DNA from: Helicobacter sp.
GTDB lineage: Bacteria > Campylobacterota > Campylobacteria > Campylobacterales > Helicobacteraceae
DNA length: 64,000 bases
Assembly: GCF_022770205.1 (NCBI RefSeq)
Contig: NZ_JALEIK010000019.1
Location: 62,001-126,000 of the forward strand
Direction: 5' to 3'
Position numbers and translations under genes: made by a program
In this document: positions 1 to 9,184 of the stretch, one piece after another
Position numbering within the stretch: the stretch's first letter is position 1
How the letters are laid out: each line of letters begins with the position of its first letter
The notes under the pieces: model-generated
What the model was told of the DNA's origin: nothing
The model's database searches: none
The model's input: the letters and a program-made list of their open reading frames with translations, nothing else

Positions 1-1019
1 GGAGTGTGAAGGATATTTTTAGGGTTTCAAATACGGGCGTTGTAACCAAAAGAGATAATTTGTGTATCCAAAAAACCAAAGAAAAAATGTGGGAAGCAAT
101 GCAAGATATTATTAATTTAGAAAAGCATATATTCTATAAAAAATACAAATTGCCACCTGATGTAAGGGATTGGCGTTATGAGTGGGCTAGACAAGATGTG
201 CTTAATAATAATGATAAAAGTAAGATTCAAAAAATCCATTATCGCCCTTTTGATATGAGATATATGTTTTATAGTGCTAAATCTAGGGGGTTTGTAGGGT
301 GGCCTGTTCCTATTGTTTCAGAGAAGTTTTTACAAGATTTTGAGAATGTGGGCTTGGTGTGTTATAGAAGATGTGGTGCAAATGGGCTGGATAATATTTT
401 TATCGCAAATGGCTTGATAGATTTGCATTTGGTAGGAAGTGGGAGCAATATTTTCCCTTTATATGATTTGAAAAAACAAGAAAATTTAAGCGTAGAATTT
501 AGAAAATTTATAGACAAACACTATAAAGAGCATTTTACCCCAGAGCAAATTCTAGGTTATATCTATGCGATTTTATTCCATAAAGAGTATAGAGAGAAAT
601 ATTTAGACTTTTTAAAAATCGATTTCCCAAAGATTCCTTTTGTAAAATCTAAAGAGAAATTTTTAGCCCTAAGCACGCTTGGAAATAGCCTTATAACCTT
701 GCATTTATTACAAGACAATGCGCTAGATTTTAGTATAGGTTGCCTAAGAAAGATAAGTAAGAAAGAGAGTCAAATCATAGAAAAATCCCATTATATGATG
801 GAATCTAAAAGGCTTTTTATTAATAATGATTTGTATTTTGATAATGTGGATTGTAGTGTATGGGAGTATAAAATCGGTGGCTATGCTGTGCTAGATAAAT
901 ACCTAAAATCTCACAAAGGAGAAGCCATAGATTACATATATTTTCAAAAGATAATCCAAACGCTACATAAAAGCCTAGAGTTAGAATCTAAAATCACAGA
1001 AATTGAGATAAAGGATTAA
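1..1019 (+). CDS. C-terminal part of a fused restriction/N6-adenine methyltransferase (Type IIG / 'type ISP'-like); 5' end outside window
   Basis: ORF open to window edge; clear similarity to C-terminal third of the 35542..38769 protein (RPFDxRYxFxSxKSRGFxG, PLYD, PEQILGYIYA motifs). Confidence 0.75.
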   Translation, partial: SVKDIFRVSNTGVVTKRDNLCIQKTKEKMWEAMQDIINLEKHIFYKKYKLPPDVRDWRYEWARQDVLNNNDKSKIQKIHYRPFDMRYMFYSAKSRGFVGWPVPIVSEKFLQDFENVGLVCYRRCGANGLDNIFIANGLIDLHLVGSGSNIFPLYDLKKQENLSVEFRKFIDKHYKEHFTPEQILGYIYAILFHKEYREKYLDFLKIDFPKIPFVKSKEKFLALSTLGNSLITLHLLQDNALDFSIGCLRKISKKESQIIEKSHYMMESKRLFINNDLYFDNVDCSVWEYKIGGYAVLDKYLKSHKGEAIDYIYFQKIIQTLHKSLELESKITEIEIKD

Positions 1020-1027
1020 AATGCAAG
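1008..1027 (+). repeat. 20-bp direct repeat copy A at left edge of Dam-type R-M unit
   Basis: ataaaggattaaaatgcaag; 19/20 identical to 4695..4714. Confidence 0.6.
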
Positions 1028-1053
1028 AAAGTTTGGGGAATTGAGGTAGCTTT

Positions 1054-2040
1054 ATGACACAGCAAGATTTATTTTATTATGATGTTTTTACGGAAGAATA
1101 TTCAACCTCTTTCACTAAAGCTTTGTTTCTACAAAAGCTCAAAAGCAAAAATCTTACTTATAAACGCTACACAAAAAGCCCTTTGCGTTATGGTGGAGGC
1201 AAGTCTTTAGCGGTGGGATTAATTTTAGAGCAAATTCCTAATGATATAAAGAGACTTATTAGCCCATTTATTGGCGGTGGGAGCGTGGAAGTAGCAGCAG
1301 CTTTAGAGCTTGATATTGAAGTTTTAGCTTTTGATATATTTGATATTTTGGTGAATTTTTGGCAAGTTTTATGTAAGGATTCTAACGCACTTTATAATGA
1401 GCTTTTAAAGCTAGAACCCACAAAAGAAAATTATGCAAAAATCAAAAACGAGCTGAGTTTATTTTGGAATGAAAGACATAAAAATCCTAACAATAAGCCC
1501 AAGATAGAGTTAGATTCTCTAACTCTTGCAAGGGATTATTATTTTAATTTTAATCTAAGCTATGGACCTGGATTTTTAGGCTGGATGAGTAAAATCTATG
1601 AGGATAAAAGTCGCTATTTTAAAGCCTTAGAAAAAATTAGAGATTTTAAAACAGGCAATCTCAAAGTAGAAATGTCAAGTTTTGAAGTGGTATTTGAAAA
1701 ATATCCCACTGATTTTTTTTATTGCGACCCGCCGTATTTTTTGGAAGGGGATTCTAAAATGTTTAAAGGGATTTATCCTATGCGAAATTTCCCTATTCAT
1801 CACAATAGCTTTCATCACGAGCTTTTGAGCGAATGTCTTAAAAGCCATAAAGGCAAGTTTATTTTAAGTTATAATGATTGTAAGTTTGTGCGAGAAGCTT
1901 ATAAGGATTTTAAAATCTTAGAACCAAAATGGCAATACACAATGGGACAAGGCGAAACAAGAATAGGTAAAAATCGTGTAATGCGAGGCGATACAGACAA
2001 CACCAAACAAAGCCACGAACTTTTGATTATAAAGGAGTGA
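1054..2040 (+). CDS. D12-class (Dam-like) DNA adenine methyltransferase
   Basis: SPLRYGGGKS ... SPFIGGGSVE motif I and FYCDPPYF (DPPY) motif IV. Confidence 0.9.
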   Translation: MTQQDLFYYDVFTEEYSTSFTKALFLQKLKSKNLTYKRYTKSPLRYGGGKSLAVGLILEQIPNDIKRLISPFIGGGSVEVAAALELDIEVLAFDIFDILVNFWQVLCKDSNALYNELLKLEPTKENYAKIKNELSLFWNERHKNPNNKPKIELDSLTLARDYYFNFNLSYGPGFLGWMSKIYEDKSRYFKALEKIRDFKTGNLKVEMSSFEVVFEKYPTDFFYCDPPYFLEGDSKMFKGIYPMRNFPIHHNSFHHELLSECLKSHKGKFILSYNDCKFVREAYKDFKILEPKWQYTMGQGETRIGKNRVMRGDTDNTKQSHELLIIKE

Positions 2041-2075
2041 AATGAAAATAGAGCAAGTCAAAACGGCATTTAAAA
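2026..2075 (+). repeat. 50-bp direct repeat copy A (RBS, start codon and first 11 codons)
   Basis: attataaaggagtgaaatgaaaatagagcaagtcaaaacggcatttaaaa; 49/50 identical to 4062..4111. Confidence 0.95.
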
Positions 2076-2968
2076 CCTTAAAAACCACATATCAATACAA
2101 TGATAATGTCATCGCACTTTTGGGCGATAGCTTGAAAATTTTAGATGATATAAAATCACAAAGTATAGATTTAATATTTGCTGACCCACCTTATGGTATT
2201 GGTAAGGATTTTGGAATCTCAAGGGATAGTTTTAAAAGTGCAAGTGATTATTTAGAATGGTGCAAAATTTGGATTGATTCTTGTATGCGAATTCTAAAGC
2301 CAAATGGGACGATGTATTTTATGAGCTCAACGCAATTTATGCCTTTTTTAGATTGTTATGTAAGTGAAAAATTTTTTGTGATTAACCGCCTTGTTTGGAG
2401 CTATGATTCTGCTGGGGTGCAACCAAAAAATAAATTTAGCTCAAGCTATGAGCCAATTTTAATGATAACGCACAGCAAAAATTCGCCTTATGTTTTTAAC
2501 ACAAGCGATATTTTAGTAGAAGCTAAAACTGGAGCAAAAAGAGGCTTAATAGATTATCGTAAAACACCGCCAAAGCCTTATAATAGCCTTAAGATTCCAA
2601 GCAATGTGTGGTATTTTAATCGTGTGCGATACAAAATGAATGAGTATGAAAATCACCCCACGCAAAAACCAGAATCTTTACTAAAACGCATTGTTTTAAC
2701 CTCAAGCAATAAGGGTGATATTGTGCTAGACCCATTTGCAGGAAGTTTTACTACTTGTAAGGTTGCTTTGGACTTAGGGCGCAAAACAATAGGTATAGAC
2801 AATAATGAAGATTTTTTTAAAATAGGACTTAGGAGATGCAATATTACACAAAGCTACAACAATGAAAGTTTAGAAAAAATAAAAGTAAGAAAAACAACCA
2901 ATAAAAGCAAAAAAGACCATTTGATAAATCAATATTTGTTTAAAAATGTGGTAGGAGACACACTATGA
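2042..2968 (+). CDS. YhdJ-family DNA adenine methyltransferase of an R-M system
   Basis: LIFADPPYGIGK, VWSYDSAGVQ, VEAKTGAKRGLIDYRK, HPTQKPESLLKRI, DPFAGSFTTCKVA closely match the remembered E. coli YhdJ sequence. Confidence 0.88.
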   Translation: MKIEQVKTAFKTLKTTYQYNDNVIALLGDSLKILDDIKSQSIDLIFADPPYGIGKDFGISRDSFKSASDYLEWCKIWIDSCMRILKPNGTMYFMSSTQFMPFLDCYVSEKFFVINRLVWSYDSAGVQPKNKFSSSYEPILMITHSKNSPYVFNTSDILVEAKTGAKRGLIDYRKTPPKPYNSLKIPSNVWYFNRVRYKMNEYENHPTQKPESLLKRIVLTSSNKGDIVLDPFAGSFTTCKVALDLGRKTIGIDNNEDFFKIGLRRCNITQSYNNESLEKIKVRKTTNKSKKDHLINQYLFKNVVGDTL

Positions 2969-4038
2969 AAGATTTTATACGGGATATTTTGTTACGAAGT
3001 TTTGGGGCGGATTTTATAAAATTTTATGAGAAAAGCCCATTATTGCAATATCTCAACCTTAAAACTTCAGCTATCTATAGCAATACAAAAGCAAGGAGAA
3101 GCCTAGCCAATCTCTACGCGGTATATGCAATTTTATATTTTTATAAACAGGATTTTTACAAAAATAAAGAAACATATAAGGTATTTGAGGGGTATGAATA
3201 TACAAAACTTTTTAAATTTTATCGTTCTTTGTATGGGGGAGAAAAATTACAAAATCACGCTTTAAATTCAAGGGTTAATGGAGAATTTAAAAATAAGATT
3301 GTAAGAGAAAATGATAATGATTTAATTATTATAAATAATGGGAAATATTTTTTACATATACAATATTTATATGTTAATGATATAGATATTTCACATATTG
3401 CCTTAGAGATAATAGAGTCCTATATTAAACAGCTACAAGAAAAAGATTCTGCTCTAATATCACTTTTAGAATCCCTTTTACAGAGCGAAGACAATTTACA
3501 CAAAAAAGAAACTATAAAAAATCTACTACAAGAAGATTGTGAAGCAAGAATCTTTGAGATTATTTCCTATGCAATTCTTAAAAATCATTATAAGAATGAA
3601 AAAATTTATATTGGAAAAACTCTAAATTCCATAAAAGAGCAATATTTGGAGTTATACAAAACAGGACGAACAAATGCAAATGATGGAGGGATTGATTTTG
3701 TTATGCGTCCATTAGGACGATTTTTTCAAGTTACCGAAGTTAATCATTATGATAAATATCTATTAGATATTGATAAGGTTTTACATTTTCCTATCACTTT
3801 TGTAATTAAAACAAAGGATTCTAAAGATAAAATTTTGCAAGATTTTAAAAAATATATTTCTCAAAAATCTCAAGGTATGAAAGTGATACAAGAACGATAT
3901 AACAAGGCTATTGAAGAGATTATTACCATAAACGAACTTATCTTATGGCTTGAAAAACTAGACAATAACTCTATATATTTATTGATTAAAGATGTAGATT
4001 TATATTATAAGTTAGAATTAAATTTATTAAAACAATAA
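2965..4038 (+). CDS. putative Type II restriction endonuclease partner of the YhdJ-like MTase
   Basis: Overlaps the MTase stop (ATGA); contains NDGGIDFVMRPLGRFFQVTE, a PD-(D/E)XK/Mrr-like D...QVxE pattern. Confidence 0.6.
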   Translation: MKDFIRDILLRSFGADFIKFYEKSPLLQYLNLKTSAIYSNTKARRSLANLYAVYAILYFYKQDFYKNKETYKVFEGYEYTKLFKFYRSLYGGEKLQNHALNSRVNGEFKNKIVRENDNDLIIINNGKYFLHIQYLYVNDIDISHIALEIIESYIKQLQEKDSALISLLESLLQSEDNLHKKETIKNLLQEDCEARIFEIISYAILKNHYKNEKIYIGKTLNSIKEQYLELYKTGRTNANDGGIDFVMRPLGRFFQVTEVNHYDKYLLDIDKVLHFPITFVIKTKDSKDKILQDFKKYISQKSQGMKVIQERYNKAIEEIITINELILWLEKLDNNSIYLLIKDVDLYYKLELNLLKQ

Positions 4039-4061
4039 AAATAAGTAATAGCAAACAAAGT

Positions 4062-4111
4062 ATTATAAAGGAGTAAAATGAAAATAGAGCAAGTCAAAAC
4101 GGCATTTAAAA
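4062..4111 (+). repeat. 50-bp direct repeat copy B
   Basis: attataaaggagtaaaatgaaaatagagcaagtcaaaacggcatttaaaa; one mismatch to copy A. Confidence 0.95.
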
Positions 4112-4677
4112 TCGCTGATGTGGAATTTGTAAGCGGTAGCACAAAGCTTAATTTTAATTACTTAAAAGATTTAAAAGATGAAAATGGCAAGGCAATGCCA
4201 CAAAAAATTTTAAGCGAAAATGTAGCCAGAGTGTATCTCATCGTAGTAGATGGCGAGATTAAAAAAATTGGTGGAAGCCAAGCAATAGGGGGAATCAAAA
4301 GCACTTTAGAAATTTATAGAGACGGCGGAGTAAAAGGGCGTCCAAGCATTAGAAGTTTTGGCGTGTGGTATTTTCTCTATCATACGATTTTACAGGGTAA
4401 AAAAATAGAATTTTATATGATATACCAAGAGAATTTTGAAAAAGAAGTCAAAGGGTTGTTTGGCTTAAAAAAAGTCAAAAATGTTTCCATTTCTTATAAA
4501 TTTACAGAGCAGTGTTGTGTGGAAGATTATTTAAGTGTGGAAAGCGAACACCCAGAGTGGAATGTACAAGAACAAGGAGCAGACTGGCCATTTGAAATAA
4601 AAAACCAACACGCAGAACTTCAAGCTAACGCACAAAATAGAGAAAAGAAAATCAAACGCAAAGAAGTAAAAATGTAA
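4078..4677 (+). CDS. putative restriction endonuclease, possible GIY-YIG-like fold
   Basis: VYLIVVDGEIKKIGGS...GRPSIRSFGVW pattern; located in R-M island; first 11 residues identical to the 2042 MTase. Confidence 0.45.
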   Translation: MKIEQVKTAFKIADVEFVSGSTKLNFNYLKDLKDENGKAMPQKILSENVARVYLIVVDGEIKKIGGSQAIGGIKSTLEIYRDGGVKGRPSIRSFGVWYFLYHTILQGKKIEFYMIYQENFEKEVKGLFGLKKVKNVSISYKFTEQCCVEDYLSVESEHPEWNVQEQGADWPFEIKNQHAELQANAQNREKKIKRKEVKM

Positions 4678-4694
4678 CTAAACTTTAAGATGAT

Positions 4695-4714
4695 ATAAAG
4701 GATTAAGATGCAAG
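4695..4714 (+). repeat. 20-bp direct repeat copy B, spans the dapE start codon
   Basis: ataaaggattaagatgcaag. Confidence 0.6.
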
Positions 4715-5871
4715 CCATAGAAGTTTTAAAACAACTGATTACTTACCCTAGCATTACGCCAAAAGAATGTGGGATTTATGCGTTTATTCGTGGGATTTTA
4801 CAAGAATTTAAGGTGTTAGAGTTTCACAAAAATGGTGTGAAAAATGTGTTTTTGTATAAGGATTTTTGTGAGCGTGAAGTGAAAGGCGAGAATGTGGAAT
4901 CCAAAAAGTTAGAATCCAAACGCACAAAATCCACGCATTTATGCTTTGCAGGGCACATTGATGTTGTGCCGCCTGGAGAGGGTTGGGAGAGTGAGCCTTT
5001 TGTGCCGCTGGAGAAAGATGGTTTTATTTATGGGCGTGGGGCACAGGATATGAAAGGGGGAGTGGCGGCTTTTATAAGTGCGATAAAGGAGTTTGTTGAT
5101 TCTGGGGCTAGGTTTAATGGAATCTTATCTGTGCTTTTAACAAGCGATGAGGAAGGCGAGGCGGTTTTTGGCACAAAGCACGCATTAAATGCGCTTAAAA
5201 AGCTTGATTTATTGCCCTGTGTTGCAGTGGTTGCAGAGCCTACTTGTGTGGAAAAATTTGGCGATATGATAAAAGTTGGTAGGCGTGGCTCCATTAATGG
5301 AAAGTTAATCATACAAGGCAAGCAAGGACACGCAGCATATCCTAGCAAATGCATTAATCCTGTGGAGTTAATTGCACCTGTGTTAAGCAAGATTGCGGGA
5401 TTTGATTTAGATAAAGGAAGCACGGAATTTGAGCCTAGTAAAATTGTGATTACTGATATACGCGGGGGAATGGAAGTTGTTAATGTAACGCCAAATGCTT
5501 TAAAGATTATGTTTAATGTGCGCAACTCCACAGCCACAAGTTTAGAGGATTTGCAAGGGTATTTAGAAAATCTTTTAAAAAAGATTCCACATTCTTTGGA
5601 ATTAAAACAGAGTTCTAAGCCTTTTTTGACAGATACAAAGAATAAAATTGTGACAAAAATGGTAGAAGTGTTGGAGGCGCAAAATGGCTTTGCGCCAATT
5701 TTAAGCACAAGCGGTGGCACAAGCGATGCGCGCTATTTTGCGGAGTTTGGAGTGGGCGTTGTAGAATGTGGCGTGTGTAATGATAGAATCCACTCGCTTA
5801 ATGAAAGAGTAAAAATTAGCGAAGTGGAAGCCTTGCAGAAGTGTTTTTTGGAGTTATTGCGGAGATTTTAA
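4708..5871 (+). CDS. dapE: succinyl-diaminopimelate desuccinylase
   Basis: M20 peptidase motifs [32 protein letters not shown]. Confidence 0.93.
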   Translation: MQAIEVLKQLITYPSITPKECGIYAFIRGILQEFKVLEFHKNGVKNVFLYKDFCEREVKGENVESKKLESKRTKSTHLCFAGHIDVVPPGEGWESEPFVPLEKDGFIYGRGAQDMKGGVAAFISAIKEFVDSGARFNGILSVLLTSDEEGEAVFGTKHALNALKKLDLLPCVAVVAEPTCVEKFGDMIKVGRRGSINGKLIIQGKQGHAAYPSKCINPVELIAPVLSKIAGFDLDKGSTEFEPSKIVITDIRGGMEVVNVTPNALKIMFNVRNSTATSLEDLQGYLENLLKKIPHSLELKQSSKPFLTDTKNKIVTKMVEVLEAQNGFAPILSTSGGTSDARYFAEFGVGVVECGVCNDRIHSLNERVKISEVEALQKCFLELLRRF

Positions 5872-5948
5872 AAGTTAAAATTCAACTTGTATTTATATTT
5901 ATTTGCTAAAATCTTTACCATACAATTTAAAAATAGAGAGTCAATTTT

Positions 5949-6872
5949 ATGCAAAGTTTTGATGGTCAGAAAATAGAGTCTTTTATTAATAATCTTCAAA
6001 GTGCAGACAAGTGTTACACCTATGAATTTTCAGCCCCTGCTAGTTTTTTGTTAGAAGATTTGTTTGATGCGCTTAAGAGTCATTCTTTTCTTAACGCATT
6101 GGATGCTTTTGTGTGCACAGATTCTCCTTTAGGGAAGTTAAGGCATAGTCCTATTTTGGCAAGTTTGAAGCTACAAAATGCATTTGGAATTCCAAGCATT
6201 GCTACAATTTCTATGCGCGATAAAAATACGCTTGCATTGCAAAGTGAGTTGATTGGAATGAATAGTCTTGACTTGCGCCTTATTTTGGCTTTAACAGGAG
6301 ATCCCTTAAGGCTTGGTAATCAACCGCAAGCTAAGGGTGTTTTTGAAGGGAATAGTAGGCTTTTATTAAAAATTATTGCTGCTTTAAATGCTAATAAAGA
6401 CATTAATGGCAAGAGTTTAGGAGGTAATGCCAAAAGGATTTATCCCTTTTGTGTGTTAAATTCCTATACAAAAAGTAAAGAAGGTCTTTATCGTAAAATG
6501 CGTGAAAAGATTCAAAATGGTGCGCTAATGATTTTTACGCAACCTATTTATGATATTGGTGTTGCAGAAGAGCTTTTAGAGTGGTGCGCTAAGATTAATT
6601 TAGAACAGGGTGCACAATGCGTGCTTATGTTTGGCTTTTTTCCAATTCTTTCTTATAAAACTGCATTATTTTTGCACAACAAATTGCCCGGAGTTTTTGT
6701 GCCAAAAACTTGGCTTGATGCACTAGAAGTAGCGCAAAGACAAGGCGATGAAAAAGAAGTGGGCTTGCAAAAAAGTAAAGAATTGTTCCAAGGATTAAGT
6801 GTGTTGCAAAAAAGATTCCATTTTATGAGCGCAAACAAGCCTGAAATCATCGCAAGCATTTTAGAAGCTTAG
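5949..6872 (+). CDS. metF: methylenetetrahydrofolate reductase family protein
   Basis: Length and motifs ALTGDPLRLGNQ, FTQPIYDIG, FGFFPILSYKTA typical of MTHFR. Confidence 0.7.
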   Translation: MQSFDGQKIESFINNLQSADKCYTYEFSAPASFLLEDLFDALKSHSFLNALDAFVCTDSPLGKLRHSPILASLKLQNAFGIPSIATISMRDKNTLALQSELIGMNSLDLRLILALTGDPLRLGNQPQAKGVFEGNSRLLLKIIAALNANKDINGKSLGGNAKRIYPFCVLNSYTKSKEGLYRKMREKIQNGALMIFTQPIYDIGVAEELLEWCAKINLEQGAQCVLMFGFFPILSYKTALFLHNKLPGVFVPKTWLDALEVAQRQGDEKEVGLQKSKELFQGLSVLQKRFHFMSANKPEIIASILEA

Positions 6873-6932
6873 AAAATTTATAAAAACTTTGCTACACTTT
6901 GTGCTTTTAGATTCCAATATTTAGGCGAGATT

Positions 6933-7967
6933 GTGCAAGCTCAAAAAACACAGAAATTTTTGTTAAAAAAGCAATTTTATAAGGATTATACTAACGGCTT
7001 TGTGCTTGTTTTGTTAGTGTCTTTTGCAAGTTATTATGTGAGTGCATTGCCTGTGGTGCAAAGCTTGCATTTATCGCCTTTGATTTTAAGTGTGCTTCTT
7101 GGAATTTTGGCTGCGCCTTTGTTTAGAGTTGCACAAAATAGCTGTGAAAAGGCTGTTGTCTTTAGTGCTAAAAAGCTTTTAAGGCTTGGGATTATTCTTT
7201 TTGGTTTTAATGTTACGCTTAGCAGTATTGTGTCTGTGGGATTAAATGGAATCCTTTTAAGTATTGTTGTGGTGGGGGTAATTTTGGTGCTTGGATATGT
7301 TGTTGGTGTGAAGTTTTTAAAGCTTGATAGAGAGATTGCAATTTTAGTCAGTGGTGGGAGTGCGATTTGTGGAGCGGCAGCGGTTTTGGCTTTAGAATCG
7401 TCTATTAAATCTAAGCCTTATAAGGGCGTGATTGCTGTTGGGATGGTTGTGCTTTTTGGACTTTTGGGAATGTTTTTGTATCCCTTAGTTTATGCAGTTG
7501 GGATTTTACCTTTTTCACAGGCTGAAATGGGTTATTTTATCGGACTTACATTGCACGAGTTGGCAAATGTTGTGGGTGCTGGAGGAGCAATTTCTCACCA
7601 AACACAAGAAATCGCATTGATTGTCAAAATGATTCGTGTGATTTTGCTAGTGGCGGTTTTGCTTATTGTGCCTTATTTTTTTATGCAAGAGAAAGAGGGA
7701 AATTGCAAAAGATTGCACATTCCTTGGTTTGCATTTTGGTTTTTAGGTGTTGTTATTGTGCATTCTTTTGTGCAGTTGCCAGAGAAGATTGTGGAAGTCT
7801 TAAGATTTCTCTCTAATTTTTCGCTAGTTATGGCAATGAGTGCTTTAGGGCTTCAAGTGGATTTTAAGAAGTTATTAGAATGCGGTAGAAAAGCATTTGT
7901 GTTAGCCTTGATCTTATTTGGGATTCTAACTTTTGGAGGATTCTTGCTTGTGTATTATGGTGTTTAG
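6933..7967 (+). CDS. YeiH/UPF0324 family putative sulfate exporter
   Basis: SGGSAICGAAAVLALE and HELANVVGAGGAIS family motifs, about 10 TM segments. Confidence 0.85.
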   Translation: MQAQKTQKFLLKKQFYKDYTNGFVLVLLVSFASYYVSALPVVQSLHLSPLILSVLLGILAAPLFRVAQNSCEKAVVFSAKKLLRLGIILFGFNVTLSSIVSVGLNGILLSIVVVGVILVLGYVVGVKFLKLDREIAILVSGGSAICGAAAVLALESSIKSKPYKGVIAVGMVVLFGLLGMFLYPLVYAVGILPFSQAEMGYFIGLTLHELANVVGAGGAISHQTQEIALIVKMIRVILLVAVLLIVPYFFMQEKEGNCKRLHIPWFAFWFLGVVIVHSFVQLPEKIVEVLRFLSNFSLVMAMSALGLQVDFKKLLECGRKAFVLALILFGILTFGGFLLVYYGV

Positions 7968-7978
7968 AAAATTAGAGG

Positions 7979-9148
7979 GTGAAAATGGTTGATCGTCCCT
8001 TGTTTATTATTAGTGTGAGTTTAATCACAATTAGCATTTTGTTTTCCTATTCTCTCTCGTCTTTTGCAATTTTGTATTATGATTATGGTGAGTTTCATTT
8101 TATGCTGCGTCAAAGCATTGCGGGGGTGTTGGGTGTGCTTTTGATGTGGGGAATTTCGCGCTGCAATGCAGATAATTTTGTGTTGCGCTTTGGGTTTATT
8201 TTATTTTTTGGCGGAATCTTTGTGATGTTTATTATGCACTTTTTACCAGAATCCTTAGCAACAAGTGCTGGTGGAGCAAAGCGTTGGATAAGATTGCCTT
8301 TTTTCTCACTTGCGCCTGTGGAATTTTTTAAAATCGGATTTGTAGCCTTTCTTGCGTGGAGCTTTTCGCGTAAATTCTCGCTTTTAGAACAAAAAAGCTT
8401 AAAAGAGGAATTTATTACATTTCTACCCTATGTTGTAGTTTTTTTAATCGCTGTGTATTTAATTGCAATTTTACAAAATGACTTAGGACAAATCGTGCTT
8501 TTAGGCACAACTTTGGCAATTATGATGATTTTTGCAGGTTCATCTTTTAAATTATTTTTATATCTTTTAAGTGCAGCTTTTGCCCTTTTTATTGTTGTGA
8601 TTATTACAAGCACGCATAGGATTGCTAGGATTAAGACTTGGTGGGCAGGGGCACAGGATTTGATTCTGTCTATTTTTCCACAATCTATTGCAAATTCCTT
8701 GCGTGTAGAAAATTTACCTGAACCTTATCAGATTCAACATTCTTTAAATGCGATTGTCAATGGTGGAATCTTAGGGGAAGGTTTAGGCAATGGATTAATT
8801 AAGCTTGGGTTTTTAAGCGAGGTGCATACGGATGTGATTTTAGCAGGAATTACAGAAGAGATTGGATTTTTGGGATTATTTTGCATTAGCTTGCTTTTTG
8901 TAGCCCTTATTTTTAGAATCTTGAAAATTGCAAATCGTTGTGCCAATAATGTGTATTATTTATTTTGTTCTGGTGTGGCAGTCATTTTGGGATTTTCTTT
9001 TTTAATTAATGCTTTTGGAATCTCTGGATTGATTCCTATTAAAGGGATTGCAGTGCCATTTTTAAGTTACGGAGGGAGCTCAATTCTTGCAACAAGTATT
9101 ATGGTGGGCATTGTGTTATCCATTAGCAAAAAAGCAAAAATGGCGTAA
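7979..9148 (+). CDS. ftsW: FtsW/RodA-type peptidoglycan polymerase (FtsW-like)
   Basis: SEDS motifs GGAKRWIRLPFFSLAPVEFFKIG, LQNDLGQ, GGSSILATSIMVGIVLSIS. Confidence 0.8.
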   Translation: MKMVDRPLFIISVSLITISILFSYSLSSFAILYYDYGEFHFMLRQSIAGVLGVLLMWGISRCNADNFVLRFGFILFFGGIFVMFIMHFLPESLATSAGGAKRWIRLPFFSLAPVEFFKIGFVAFLAWSFSRKFSLLEQKSLKEEFITFLPYVVVFLIAVYLIAILQNDLGQIVLLGTTLAIMMIFAGSSFKLFLYLLSAAFALFIVVIITSTHRIARIKTWWAGAQDLILSIFPQSIANSLRVENLPEPYQIQHSLNAIVNGGILGEGLGNGLIKLGFLSEVHTDVILAGITEEIGFLGLFCISLLFVALIFRILKIANRCANNVYYLFCSGVAVILGFSFLINAFGISGLIPIKGIAVPFLSYGGSSILATSIMVGIVLSISKKAKMA

Positions 9149-9184
9149 CATTTATTGATTCTGTGTTAGAATCCTAAGATTTTA

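Noticed and set aside
5028-5720. 230-aa antisense ORF within dapE
   Set aside because: Lies wholly opposite a clear DapE coding sequence and lacks recognisable domains; typical shadow ORF. The same applies to other antisense ORFs in the track.
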